Source: an uncultured Ruminococcus sp.
GTDB taxonomy: Bacteria > Bacillota > Clostridia > Oscillospirales > Ruminococcaceae
Direction of reading: 5' to 3'
Length of the DNA stretch: 52,990 nucleotides
Assembly: GCA_947176075.1 (NCBI GenBank)
Contig: CAMWPG010000002.1
Location: forward strand, 1 to 52,990
In this document: positions 36,284-45,725 of the stretch, in pieces
Layout of the letters: every line of letters begins with the position of its first letter
Position numbering within the stretch: position 1 is the stretch's first letter
Made by a program: the position numbers and the translations under genes
Notes under the pieces: model-generated
What the model was told of the DNA's origin: nothing
Database searches by the model: none
Seen by the model: the letters and a program-made list of their open reading frames with translations, nothing else

Positions 36284-36727
36284 ATGACAGATAATGGAGT
36301 AATGACAAGGCATGAAATACGTGAGTGTGCATTTCTTATTTTATTTGAACTTTCATTCCGTGAGGATGATACCGTAGAAGAAATGTATGAGCTTGCACAG
36401 GAGATCCAGGAGATTACTGTAACTGACTCAGTGAAAAGTATGGTAGAAGGTGTTCTTCTACATAAGGATACGATCGACGATATTATTGCGAAATATAGTA
36501 CAAAGCGCAGTATTGCAAGACTTCCAAGGCTTAATCTTACTATCCTGAGACTTGCTCTTTTCGAGATCCTTTATGATGATACAATGCCTGATAATGCAGC
36601 CATTTCCGAAGCAATAACTCTTGCCGGCGAATACACGTATCAAGAGGATACTTCATTTATAAACGGTGTGCTTGGTTCCTATGTCCGTGAAAATCGCAGT
36701 GAGCAGCTTAAGGAAGAACATGTCTGA
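36284..36727 (+). CDS. nusB: Transcription antitermination factor NusB
   Basis: 147-aa all-helical RNA-binding protein that with NusE (S10) recognises boxA in rRNA operons. Family segments are visible: TRHEIRECAFLILFELSF, then IARLPRLNLTILRLALFEI and PDNAAISEAITLAGEY with FINGVLG near the C-terminus. AGGAGGT lies 6 nt before the ATG. It heads the cluster that runs to azlD, and its stop overlaps the start of the TsaD paralogue. Confidence 0.95.
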   Translation: MTDNGVMTRHEIRECAFLILFELSFREDDTVEEMYELAQEIQEITVTDSVKSMVEGVLLHKDTIDDIIAKYSTKRSIARLPRLNLTILRLALFEILYDDTMPDNAAISEAITLAGEYTYQEDTSFINGVLGSYVRENRSEQLKEEHV

Positions 36728-37688
36728 ATATCTTGGGCTGGATACCAGCAATTATACGACTTCATGCGCTGTATTTGATACAAAGAGAAACATTCTGCGT
36801 CAGGAGAAAAAGCTTCTTCCGGTCAGATCAGGCGATGCAGGACTAAGACAAAGTGATGCTGTTTTTCATCATACAAAGCAGCTTCCTGAAATAATGGAGA
36901 AATTATTGCCCGAAAGGCTGCAAAATCTTAAAGCAATAGGAGTATCCGTCAGACCGAGAAATATTGAAGGCTCATATATGCCGTGCTTTCTGTGCGGACA
37001 AACCTTGGCAAGAGGCATATCTTCTGTTACGGGAGCTGAAATATATGAAACATCTCATCAGACAGGACATATTTTAGCAGCGCTTTATTCAGCAAAAAAA
37101 CTCTCACTAATAAAAGAACCGTTTATTGCGTTTCATGTAAGCGGAGGAACTACAGATTGTCTTTACTGTGAGCCATGCAGCGATACACTTTTTAAAATAA
37201 CCGAGCTTGGAACTTCACTTGATTTAAAGGCTGGACAGGCTGTTGACAGGGTAGGGATTATGCTGGGACTAAGATTTCCATGCGGCAGAGAGCTTGAAAA
37301 GCTTGCAATGAAAAGCACACGCAGGTGGAAAGTAAAACCTGTCATAAAAGACGGCAGCTGTTGTCTTTCAGGACTTGAAAATCAGTGCCGAAAGCTTATT
37401 TCAGACGGTGTTTCTTCTGCTGATACAGCTATGTACTGCCTTAAAGCTATAGAGGTTACTGTTGCTGCTATGACAAGAGAAGCACTTCTCAAAAAAGGAG
37501 ATATTCCAATAATATATGCAGGCGGAGTAATGTCAGACAGACTTATAAGAGATTCGCTTGAAAGAGAATTCGGAGCATTTTTTGCGGAGCCTGAATTTTC
37601 CTGTGACAATGCAGCAGGTACAGCGGTCTATGCGGCAATTATGAACGGAGGAATGCAGCTTGGCGATACTTACAATTTCACAGCTTAA
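36720..37688 (+). CDS. TsaD/Kae1 paralogue (M22 peptidase-like), function unknown
   Basis: 322 aa with the ASKHA fold of TsaD: YLGLDTSNYTTSCAVFD, the metal-type HxxxH in SHQTGH, the nucleotide-binding HVSGGTTD and the C-terminal AGGVMSD. The family's tRNA-modifying TsaD is usually about 335-340 aa and has HMEGH; the different sequence and its fixed place after nusB mark this as the paralogue often labelled O-sialoglycoprotein endopeptidase, without a proven role. ATG 36720 has AAGGAAG upstream and overlaps nusB by 8 nt; the 3' end overlaps xseA by 29 nt. A true tsaD would be expected elsewhere in the genome. Confidence 0.82.
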   Translation: MSEYLGLDTSNYTTSCAVFDTKRNILRQEKKLLPVRSGDAGLRQSDAVFHHTKQLPEIMEKLLPERLQNLKAIGVSVRPRNIEGSYMPCFLCGQTLARGISSVTGAEIYETSHQTGHILAALYSAKKLSLIKEPFIAFHVSGGTTDCLYCEPCSDTLFKITELGTSLDLKAGQAVDRVGIMLGLRFPCGRELEKLAMKSTRRWKVKPVIKDGSCCLSGLENQCRKLISDGVSSADTAMYCLKAIEVTVAAMTREALLKKGDIPIIYAGGVMSDRLIRDSLEREFGAFFAEPEFSCDNAAGTAVYAAIMNGGMQLGDTYNFTA

Positions 37689-38868
37689 CAGATATGTTGC
37701 ATTTCGTCTGAAAGAGGACAAGGCTGTACAGAGTATTCTCGTTCGTGGTGAAATATCAAATTTTACCTGTCATACAAGAACCGGTCATTGTTATTTCACA
37801 CTTAAAGATTCGGAATGTTCAGTAAAGGCTGTAATGTTTCGTTCGTATGCGGACAGAATAAAATTCAGACCTAAAGATGGTATGCATATTATAGCGGCGG
37901 CATCGGCATCGCTTTATGAGCGTGACGGAAGCTTTCAGCTATATGTTACAGATATGCAGGAGGACGGCATAGGTCAGCAGCAGCTTGCATTGGAGAAGCT
38001 TAAAATGAAGCTTTCAGAGATGGGCGTATTTGACCCGGCAGCAAAACGTACTTTACCGCCGTATCCGGGCAAGGTCGGTGTTGTCACATCGGGAACAGGT
38101 GCAGCACTTCAGGATATAATAAATGTAATATCAAGACGATATCCACTGTGTGAGCTTCATATTTTTCCATCTCAGGTTCAGGGTCAGGCAGCCCCTGAAT
38201 CTATAGCAAGAGCTATTGCAAATGCAGAACGCTATGGCTGCGATGTTCTTATAGTGGGACGAGGCGGAGGCTCTTCGGAAGATCTGAGTGCATTTAATAC
38301 AGAACGTGTCGTTATGGCTGTATATAACTGTACTGTTCCAGTCATATCCGCAGTCGGACATGAAACGGATGTATCTCTTACAGATGGAGCAGCCGATCTT
38401 AGAGCCCCGACTCCGTCAGCAGCAGCGGAGCTTGCCGTTCCCTCTATTTATGAACTTGAGCAAAGACTTAATACAGAAACAAGGAATCTTATGAAGTCAT
38501 TTGCAGATGATATAATGCAGCGTGAAATGAGATTGAATAAACTCTCAGAGCGTCTTTTTGCGCTGTCACCGGATCAAAGGTATATTCTTGCAGAGCGTGA
38601 GCTTAGCACTCTATCTGATAAGCTGCATGTTCTTATCAGATCAAAAGTGCAACAAGCAGAAAATTTGTTCCAAAGGGAACTTGTGCGCCTTGATGCTCTT
38701 AGTCCTTTAAAGGTGCTGCAAAGAGGATATGCGCTTGTTTATAAGGATAATAAAATATTGCGAAATGCCGAGGATGCTTCGGCAGGAGAAGAGCTTGATG
38801 TAATGCTGGATAATGGTCAGCTTCGTGTGCAGGTTCTCAGCAGAAAGGATGATATAAATGACATTTGA
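37660..38868 (+). CDS. xseA: Exodeoxyribonuclease VII large subunit
   Basis: 402-aa catalytic subunit that degrades single-stranded DNA from both ends with XseB. It has the N-terminal OB fold (ILVRGEISNFTCHTRTGHCY) and the nuclease-domain motifs GVVTSGTGAALQDI, VGRGGGSSEDLSAFN and SAVGHETDVSLTD. The C-terminal coiled coil follows. The TTG start is supported by GGAGGA 7 nt upstream and by the usual N-terminus (TISQLNRYV); it lies inside the preceding gene. Confidence 0.95.
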   Translation: MAILTISQLNRYVAFRLKEDKAVQSILVRGEISNFTCHTRTGHCYFTLKDSECSVKAVMFRSYADRIKFRPKDGMHIIAAASASLYERDGSFQLYVTDMQEDGIGQQQLALEKLKMKLSEMGVFDPAAKRTLPPYPGKVGVVTSGTGAALQDIINVISRRYPLCELHIFPSQVQGQAAPESIARAIANAERYGCDVLIVGRGGGSSEDLSAFNTERVVMAVYNCTVPVISAVGHETDVSLTDGAADLRAPTPSAAAELAVPSIYELEQRLNTETRNLMKSFADDIMQREMRLNKLSERLFALSPDQRYILAERELSTLSDKLHVLIRSKVQQAENLFQRELVRLDALSPLKVLQRGYALVYKDNKILRNAEDASAGEELDVMLDNGQLRVQVLSRKDDINDI

Positions 38869-39046
38869 AGAAAATTTAGGAGTGCTTTCTGAGATAACTA
38901 AAAAGCTTGAAGAGAATACTCTTACTCTTGAGCAGTCCGTGGAGCTTTATCAAAAGGGAATGAGCATTTCGGCGGAATGTGCAAAGCAGCTTAAAGAAGC
39001 TAAGCTGAAAATACAGGATCATAAGGAAGAGGAGGAAGATGTATGA
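38858..39046 (+). CDS. xseB: Exodeoxyribonuclease VII small subunit
   Basis: 62-aa helical partner of XseA. TFEENLGVLSEITKKLEENT and LTLEQSVELYQKGM are the family signature. Starts within the end of xseA (11-nt overlap) and overlaps ispA by 4 nt, so all three are coupled. Confidence 0.93.
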   Translation: MTFEENLGVLSEITKKLEENTLTLEQSVELYQKGMSISAECAKQLKEAKLKIQDHKEEEEDV

Positions 39047-39936
39047 AGGAAATACATATGCAGCAGATGAAAGAAGATGTAGAGCTTGTTGAAGAAGCGA
39101 TTAGAAGCTATATTCCTTATGAAGAAAGCGTAAATCGTCAGAAGAGAGTAATAGATGCTATGCGTTATTCTCTGGAAGCCGGCGGAAAGCGAGTAAGGCC
39201 TGTTTTGGTACTGGAGTTTTGCCGTATGCTTGGCGGAGATCCGAAAAATGCTCTTTCATCGGCGGCTGCTCTTGAAATGATCCACACATTTTCGCTTATT
39301 CATGATGATCTGCCTGCTATGGATGATGATGATTATCGCCGTGGAAAAAAATCCTGCCATAAAGAATTTGACGAGGCAACTGCGATACTTGCAGGAGATG
39401 CACTTTCTATTCATGCGTTCTCTGTCATTGCAAAGGATAATGATCTGAGTCTTGATAAAAGAATAAAGCTCATTGACATTTTGGCAGAAATGTCCGGTTA
39501 CAAGGGTATGATCGGTGGACAGGTAATAGACATGGAAAATGAAAATTGTAATGATGTTGATATAGAAAATCTCTATGCTATGTGTGCCGGAAAAACTGGC
39601 GCACTTATCAGATGTGCCTGCATTATGGGATGTATTTCAACTGGTGCTGATGAGGAAACTATTGCAAAGGCTGATAGATATGGTTCATGCGTAGGCCTTG
39701 CGTTTCAGATAATAGATGATATTCTTGATGTTACAAGCACCACAGAGGTTCTTGGAAAGCCTGTTGGAAGTGATGCGGTTTCAAATAAGACAACTTTTGC
39801 GACACTTATGGGTATTGAAAAAGCTGATGAACTTGCTGCTAAGCTGACAGATGAAGCATTAGGAATACTCGATCAATTTGATAGGCGGGATTTTTTGAAA
39901 GATATGACGCACGATTTATTGGTGCGAATAAAATAA
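39043..39936 (+). CDS. ispA: Polyprenyl synthase (farnesyl diphosphate synthase type)
   Basis: 297-aa all-alpha prenyltransferase that condenses isopentenyl and allylic diphosphates. The two Asp-rich motifs are DDLPAMDDDD (first) and IIDDILD (second), and GGKRVRP and GKTGALI are also present. The adjacent dxs supplies the precursor pathway. Product chain length (farnesyl or geranylgeranyl) is inferred from similarity to IspA in this cluster. A 13-bp gap separates it from dxs. Confidence 0.94.
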   Translation: MKEIHMQQMKEDVELVEEAIRSYIPYEESVNRQKRVIDAMRYSLEAGGKRVRPVLVLEFCRMLGGDPKNALSSAAALEMIHTFSLIHDDLPAMDDDDYRRGKKSCHKEFDEATAILAGDALSIHAFSVIAKDNDLSLDKRIKLIDILAEMSGYKGMIGGQVIDMENENCNDVDIENLYAMCAGKTGALIRCACIMGCISTGADEETIAKADRYGSCVGLAFQIIDDILDVTSTTEVLGKPVGSDAVSNKTTFATLMGIEKADELAAKLTDEALGILDQFDRRDFLKDMTHDLLVRIK

Positions 39937-39949
39937 GGGGAAAGCGGCA

Positions 39950-41887
39950 TTGAGCCGCAGAAGTAGATATATGAACACCACAACCGGAAAAAAGAATCCT
40001 TCAGGAAGTGCAGATATGCTTGAAACGCTGCACTTTCCTGAGGATTTGAAAAAACTTAATTTGCAGCAGTGCAATAAGCTCTGTCAGGAGATAAGAACAA
40101 AACTTATTTCCACAGTATCAAGAACAGGCGGACATTTAGCGTCAAATCTTGGCGTAGTTGAGCTTACTGTTTCGCTGCATCGTATATTTGATTCACCAAA
40201 AGATAAATTTGTCTGGGATGTAGGTCACCAGTGTTATACACATAAAATTTTAACAGGAAGAAGCGACAGATTTGATACCCTAAGACAAGAGAATGGAATC
40301 TCCGGATTTCCAAAGCCATCTGAATCAGAACACGATTCATTTATAAGCGGGCATAGCAGCACAGCTATTTCCGTAGCGGCTGGTATTGCCGAGGCTAATC
40401 GTCTCAGAGGAAACGACAGCCATACTGTTGCTATCGTTGGAGACGGTGCAATGACAGGCGGCCTGACGTATGAGGGACTTAACAATGCCGGCAAAGCAAA
40501 GGCTGATAAGCTTATAGTTATTCTTAACGATAATGAGATGTCTATTTCAAAGAATGTCGGTGCGCTTGCAAAATACCTTTCATCAATAAGAGGAAGCGAG
40601 AATTATGTCAAAGCAAAAAAGCGTGTTGAGAGAAAGCTTACAAGTACAGCGATAGGAGTTCCAGTTGCAAAATTCATAAAGAGCTCAAAAGATGTGCTTA
40701 GAGATACTGTTCTCGGCTTTTCTACAATATTTGAGGATCTGGGCTTTGTATATCTGGGTCCTGTTGACGGTCATAATATAGAAGAACTTGACGATGTGCT
40801 TCTTGCAGCTAAAAACTACGGCTGTCCTGTACTTGTTCATGTAAATACAGTAAAGGGAAGAGGCTATAAGCCTTCCGAAAATAATCCGGGTGAATATCAT
40901 GGCGTATCAAAATTTGACATTGAGACCGGAAATCCAGAGGCAGCCTGTAAGGATACGTTTTCTGACATGCTTGGAAAATTTCTTGTACAGACAGCCAAAA
41001 AGGATACAACCATTTGCGCTATAACAGCGGCTATGGAGCATGGAACGGGACTGCATCATTTTTCAAGGGCATTTCCAAGAAGATATTTTGATGTAGGCAT
41101 TGCAGAACAGCACGCTGTAACTTTTGCAGCATCTCTTGCAAAACAAGGATTTTTGCCGGTATTTGCAGTTTATTCTTCATTTCTACAAAGAGCGTATGAC
41201 CAGCTGATGCATGATGTTGCAATAAGCGGAGCTCATGTTGTTCTTGGAATTGATCGTGCCGGTATTGTAGGTGAGGACGGAGAAACACATCATGGTATGT
41301 TTGACGTAGGATTTATAAGCACCGTTCCCGGTGCTGTCATATATTCTCCTTCATGCTATGACGAGCTTTATATGTGCATGAAAAGAGCTATGTATGAGGA
41401 TACAGGTCTTGCGTGTGTACGTTATCCGAGGGGAGCGGATCATACTGAATTTGATAAGACAGCTCTGAATTCTGATTATACGCATATTTCAGGAAAAAAG
41501 ACAGATATCTTGCTGATATCCTATGGCAGAATATATGACCATATGTTCAAAGCTCATAAAATTGCACAGGAAGAGGGCATAAACTGTGATATGCTCAAGC
41601 TTACAAGGATATTTCCGATAGATAGGATGATAGTAACTATAGCAATGTCTTATAAGAAAATAATTTTCTTTGAGGAAGCTTATGATATGGGAAGTATTTC
41701 CCAGCAGCTTGGCACTCTTCTTATGGAAAACGGTTACAGAGGCAATTATAAACGCATAACGGCAAAGGGATTTATAAAACAGGCTTCAATGAATGCTCAG
41801 CTTGAAAATCTTGGTCTCAGTACAGAGGCTATGCTAAGAACGATAAAAGAGTTAGCAGGAAAGGAAGTATCTGATGGCAAGGCTTGA
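39950..41887 (+). CDS. dxs: 1-deoxy-D-xylulose-5-phosphate synthase
   Basis: TPP enzyme that condenses pyruvate and glyceraldehyde 3-phosphate, the first step of the MEP isoprenoid pathway. The 645 aa show GHSSTAISVAAGIAEA, the TPP motif GDGAMTGG with NDNEMSIS, and DVGIAEQHAVTFAASLA in the pyrimidine domain. The TTG at 39950 has AGGGGA upstream. ATG 40016 (AGGA 8 nt before it) gives the common MLETLHFPEDLKKL start and is a serious alternative. The 3' end overlaps tlyA by 14 nt. Confidence 0.94.
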   Translation: MSRRSRYMNTTTGKKNPSGSADMLETLHFPEDLKKLNLQQCNKLCQEIRTKLISTVSRTGGHLASNLGVVELTVSLHRIFDSPKDKFVWDVGHQCYTHKILTGRSDRFDTLRQENGISGFPKPSESEHDSFISGHSSTAISVAAGIAEANRLRGNDSHTVAIVGDGAMTGGLTYEGLNNAGKAKADKLIVILNDNEMSISKNVGALAKYLSSIRGSENYVKAKKRVERKLTSTAIGVPVAKFIKSSKDVLRDTVLGFSTIFEDLGFVYLGPVDGHNIEELDDVLLAAKNYGCPVLVHVNTVKGRGYKPSENNPGEYHGVSKFDIETGNPEAACKDTFSDMLGKFLVQTAKKDTTICAITAAMEHGTGLHHFSRAFPRRYFDVGIAEQHAVTFAASLAKQGFLPVFAVYSSFLQRAYDQLMHDVAISGAHVVLGIDRAGIVGEDGETHHGMFDVGFISTVPGAVIYSPSCYDELYMCMKRAMYEDTGLACVRYPRGADHTEFDKTALNSDYTHISGKKTDILLISYGRIYDHMFKAHKIAQEEGINCDMLKLTRIFPIDRMIVTIAMSYKKIIFFEEAYDMGSISQQLGTLLMENGYRGNYKRITAKGFIKQASMNAQLENLGLSTEAMLRTIKELAGKEVSDGKA

Positions 41888-42665
41888 TGTAGAGCTTATC
41901 ACAAGAGGTATTGCATGCAGCAGAGCAAGAGCGCAGGAGCTTATAAAGGGCGGACAGATAAAGCTTGATGGTATTGTATGTACTAAACCTTCAAAACAGA
42001 CAGATGAAAAATCTGAAATAACTATGGAAGGAGAAGGTCTTGCATATGTAGGCAGAGGAGGTCTTAAACTTGAGCGAGCTGTCAGGCTTTTCGATATAGC
42101 CCTTGATGGCTTGATATGTATGGATATAGGAGCTTCAACGGGTGGCTTTACGGACTTTATGATTCAAAATGGCGCTGAAAAAGTATATGCGGTAGATGTC
42201 GGACATGGTCAGCTTGCTGATAAACTTCGTCAGGATATACGTGTCATAAACCTTGAAGGAACAGATATAAGAACACTTGACACGGATATAATCTCTGAGC
42301 CGGTAGATTTTATATCAGCTGATGTTTCGTTTATTTCTCTAACATTTATACTGCCTCATATAGCACGTTTTCTAAAGAAAAATGGTACTGCTATAGTTTT
42401 GATAAAGCCACAGTTTGAAGCAGGCAGAGAAAATATTGGTAAAAATGGTATTGTAAAGTCACGCAGTGTACATATGAATGTACTTGTGAGGATAAAAGAG
42501 GAGCTTAGCAAAAATGGGCTTTCTTTCGTTTCTCTCTGTCCATCTCCTGTAAGAGGCGGATCGGGCAATATAGAATATCTTGCGGCAATGTGCAATTCCG
42601 ATAAACCAGATGCTGCCGTTGACCTGAAGGCTGTTATAGAAGAAGCCTTTTTAATGCAGAAATAA
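41874..42665 (+). CDS. tlyA: TlyA-family rRNA 2'-O-methyltransferase / hemolysin-like
   Basis: 263 aa with an N-terminal S4 RNA-binding domain (ARLDVELITRGIACSRARAQ) and an FtsJ-like SAM methyltransferase domain (MDIGASTGGFTDFMIQ; VYAVDVGHGQLA; FISADVSFISL). TlyA of mycobacteria methylates 16S and 23S rRNA and affects capreomycin sensitivity; activity here is inferred. AGGAAG lies ahead of the ATG within the end of dxs. Confidence 0.93.
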   Translation: MARLDVELITRGIACSRARAQELIKGGQIKLDGIVCTKPSKQTDEKSEITMEGEGLAYVGRGGLKLERAVRLFDIALDGLICMDIGASTGGFTDFMIQNGAEKVYAVDVGHGQLADKLRQDIRVINLEGTDIRTLDTDIISEPVDFISADVSFISLTFILPHIARFLKKNGTAIVLIKPQFEAGRENIGKNGIVKSRSVHMNVLVRIKEELSKNGLSFVSLCPSPVRGGSGNIEYLAAMCNSDKPDAAVDLKAVIEEAFLMQK

Positions 42666-42686
42666 ATATACAAGGAGTACGTAAAC

Positions 42687-43583
42687 TTGAAGGCTGTAAT
42701 TTTTCCTAATCTACAAAAGGTAAATGCGCTCTCATGCGCACGAAATGTTTGTGATGCTCTTCACTTTAATGAGTTTGAGGTTATAGCTGACCCACAGCTT
42801 CAGGCACTTTTTTATGATAAGTCGTTTGTAAAGTATACTCCTTTTGAAAAGTCAGTGCAAAATGCTGATTTCGCAGTTGCTATAGGAGGTGACGGAACGA
42901 TCCTCCGCTGTGCTAAAGCTCTTATAGGCTTTGATATAAAGCTTTTAGGAATAAATACCGGCAGACTTGGATTTATGGCGTCGATCGAGCCGACACAGCT
43001 CAATGAGCTTATAAGACTTAAAACAGGAGATTATCGTGTATCGACACGTATGATGCTCTGCGGTGATCTTACGGATGAAAAGGGATATGTATTTCAGCAT
43101 TTTACAGCTCTGAATGATATAGTACTTGGCAGGCAGTTTGCACGGGTTATTGATTTTTCTGTTTACAGAAATGAGGTTCTGCTCGGACAGTATCGTGCTG
43201 ACGGAGCTATTTTCAGTACGCCTACAGGTTCTACTGCATATGCACTTTCAGCGGGAGGCAGTGTTATAGAGCCGGAATTTTCATGTATAGGTTTTACTTT
43301 GATATGTCCGCATTCACTGGCATCAAGACCGATACTATTTTCACCGGAAAGCAGGCTTTGTGTAAGACTTTCCGCACGTGATGATGGTGAGGTTTATATT
43401 TCCTCAGATGGCGAAACGCCAATACCCTTTGATTCAGGAAGTCATCTAACTATATACCGTTCAGAACATACGATACAGATTGTGGATATGAGTGGCAATA
43501 CATTTTTTGATTCACTGAACCGTAAGATAACACATTCGCTCAAAGGCAATATCAGTAATGACAGCAGCGGAGGTTTTATATGA
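42687..43583 (+). CDS. nadK: NAD kinase
   Basis: Phosphorylates NAD to NADP. The 298 aa have the kinase motifs GGDGTILRCAKAL and GINTGRLGFMA, plus TPTGSTAYALSAGGS and a C-terminal beta domain. The TTG start has AAGGAG 9 nt upstream. Overlaps argR by 4 nt. Its place between tlyA and argR is typical for Firmicutes. Confidence 0.95.
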   Translation: MKAVIFPNLQKVNALSCARNVCDALHFNEFEVIADPQLQALFYDKSFVKYTPFEKSVQNADFAVAIGGDGTILRCAKALIGFDIKLLGINTGRLGFMASIEPTQLNELIRLKTGDYRVSTRMMLCGDLTDEKGYVFQHFTALNDIVLGRQFARVIDFSVYRNEVLLGQYRADGAIFSTPTGSTAYALSAGGSVIEPEFSCIGFTLICPHSLASRPILFSPESRLCVRLSARDDGEVYISSDGETPIPFDSGSHLTIYRSEHTIQIVDMSGNTFFDSLNRKITHSLKGNISNDSSGGFI

Positions 43584-44023
43584 AAAAAGAAAGACATTCA
43601 CTCATTCTCACGCTAATAGCAGAAAATGATGTGCATACACAAGACGAGCTTCAATGTCTTTTGGAAAAGAATGGCATATATGTAACTCAGGCAACGCTTT
43701 CCAGAGATCTCCGTGAGCTGCGTCTTACTAAGCAGCACGCAAACGGCACAGTGCGTTATGTCAAACCTGACACATCGGCTGCAATGGACGGTATTATAAA
43801 GGAAGCTGTACTGAGAACGGACTATGCAGGACATATGGCAGTTATACACTGCAGACCTGGAATGGCTCAGGCTGCTTGTGCTGCATTTGATGCGATGAAG
43901 AAAAACGGAGTAGTTGGAACTATTGCTGGGGATGATACTATTTTTGTACTGATGCGTGAGGAGCAGCAGGCAGAAAGTCTTGCGCTTCAATTTCGCAGCG
44001 GCGGCATTTCTACGACTGATTAA
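43580..44023 (+). CDS. argR: Arginine repressor ArgR/AhrC
   Basis: 147-aa arginine-responsive regulator. The winged helix-turn-helix is visible (HTQDELQCLLEKNGIYVTQA, then TLSRDLRELRL), followed by the hexamerisation domain with GTIAGDDTIFVLM, which contains the arginine-binding Asp pair. No arginine genes are nearby; the position before recN is a conserved cluster feature. Confidence 0.94.
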   Translation: MKKERHSLILTLIAENDVHTQDELQCLLEKNGIYVTQATLSRDLRELRLTKQHANGTVRYVKPDTSAAMDGIIKEAVLRTDYAGHMAVIHCRPGMAQAACAAFDAMKKNGVVGTIAGDDTIFVLMREEQQAESLALQFRSGGISTTD

Positions 44024-44039
44024 GGAATCGAGGCTTTTT

Positions 44040-45725
44040 ATGCTTACTGAAATTTATATTGAAAATTTAGCAGTTATTGAAAAAGAAAGAATTCCGCTTT
44101 GCGGTAATTTTAATGTATTTACCGGTGAAACAGGTGCAGGTAAATCTATTCTTATACATGGCATAAATGCAGTTTTAGGACAGCGTGTTACAAAGGATAT
44201 AGTACGTACAGGCTGTAATAAGGCTATTATTTCTGCTCTGTTTCAGGATATTGATGACAGTGTAAAAAATGTTCTTTCTGAGCTTGGCATAGAAGCAGAG
44301 GACGAGATTCTGCTTACCCGTGAAATAATGGCAGACGGAGGAAGTACCGCAAGAATAAATCATAAAACTGCAACTGTAGGTGCGCTGAAGCGTTTGGGCA
44401 GCGTACTTATTGACATACATGGTCAGCACGACACGCAGATACTTATGTCATCAGACAGACATATGGAAATGATAGACAGATTTGGCGGCGATGATTCCCT
44501 TCTGCTGTCATATCAGGAATGTTTCAGGACATTGCAGAAAAAAGCAAAAAGACTCAGTCAGCTTGTAAAGCAGGATCAGGAGAAGCAGAAAAAGGCAGAT
44601 TTCTTTAAAACACTTGTTGCTGATGTTGAAGAGATCGGGCTGAAAATGGGAGAAGAGGATGAGACGGCAAATTCTCTTGAACGCTTGATGCAGTCCGAGA
44701 ATATCATAACTGCGCTTAGGTCGGCAGCGGCTGCAATAGACAATGACGATGCATCGGATGCTGTAAGTCTTATCAGAGATGCCGAAGGTTCAGTGGATTC
44801 TCAGAGCGATTATGTGCCTGAAGCTGAAGAACTTGCAAGTCGTCTGAAAACTACAGAGCTTGAGCTTCGTGATATTTCAGAAACACTGAGAAATCTTGCT
44901 GAAAATATGGAGCTTGATGAGATAAAGCTTGCTAAGCTTCAGAGCAGAAGCAATGCGATAAGGGAGCTTACACGGGCATATGTATGTACAGGCGATGAAC
45001 TGGTAAGCAGATGTACAGATGCAAAGGCGCAGCTTAAAGATATGCAGGATAACGCCGAAGAAATACAACAGCTTAGACGTGAGAAGACTGAGCTTTTGGC
45101 CGAGGTTTCAAATAAAGCAAAAGCACTTAGCAACTACAGAATTGAAACGGCTAAACGTTTTACAAGTTCAGTAGCAGAGCAGCTTCAATTTCTCGATATG
45201 CCCGGTGTACGTTTGGAAGTATCTCATAGCGTTGGAAAGCTTACATTGCAGGGCATGGACAGAATGGAGCTTATGATATCAGCCAATAAAGGTGAATCAT
45301 TAAAGCCTCTTGCAAAAATAGCATCAGGCGGTGAGCTTTCCAGAATAATGCTTGCACTTAAATGTGTTATTGCAGATAAAGATAGCATTCCTACTATGAT
45401 CTTTGATGAAATAGATACCGGTGTAAGTGGACGTGCAGCACAGAAGATAGGAATTAAGCTTCGTGAGCTTGGCAGTGTAAGACAGGTTTTATGCGTTACG
45501 CATTTGTCACAGATAGGAATTATGGCGGAGCATCATCTTAAAATTGAAAAAAAGCAGGAAAATGATCGTACTTCCACAAAGGTGATCCCTCTTGATTTTG
45601 AGGGACGAGTTCGTGAGATAGGACGTATAATGTGCGGTGAACCTCCAAGCGAGCTTATTCTTAAAAGTGCAAGAGAAGAGCTTCTAAGGCAGCATCCGCA
45701 GTTTGCTAAGGAGAATGAAAATTGA
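44040..45725 (+). CDS. recN: DNA repair protein RecN
   Basis: SMC-like ATPase in double-strand-break repair, 561 aa. Walker A GETGAGKS (residues 30-37), long central coiled coils, signature ASGGELSRIMLA and the Walker B segment MIFDEIDTGVSG with THLSQI after it. ATG 44040 has GAGG about 6 nt upstream and gives the standard start (MLTEIYIENLAVIE); extension upstream would run through the end of argR. The stop overlaps azlC by 4 nt. Confidence 0.95.
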   Translation: MLTEIYIENLAVIEKERIPLCGNFNVFTGETGAGKSILIHGINAVLGQRVTKDIVRTGCNKAIISALFQDIDDSVKNVLSELGIEAEDEILLTREIMADGGSTARINHKTATVGALKRLGSVLIDIHGQHDTQILMSSDRHMEMIDRFGGDDSLLLSYQECFRTLQKKAKRLSQLVKQDQEKQKKADFFKTLVADVEEIGLKMGEEDETANSLERLMQSENIITALRSAAAAIDNDDASDAVSLIRDAEGSVDSQSDYVPEAEELASRLKTTELELRDISETLRNLAENMELDEIKLAKLQSRSNAIRELTRAYVCTGDELVSRCTDAKAQLKDMQDNAEEIQQLRREKTELLAEVSNKAKALSNYRIETAKRFTSSVAEQLQFLDMPGVRLEVSHSVGKLTLQGMDRMELMISANKGESLKPLAKIASGGELSRIMLALKCVIADKDSIPTMIFDEIDTGVSGRAAQKIGIKLRELGSVRQVLCVTHLSQIGIMAEHHLKIEKKQENDRTSTKVIPLDFEGRVREIGRIMCGEPPSELILKSAREELLRQHPQFAKENEN

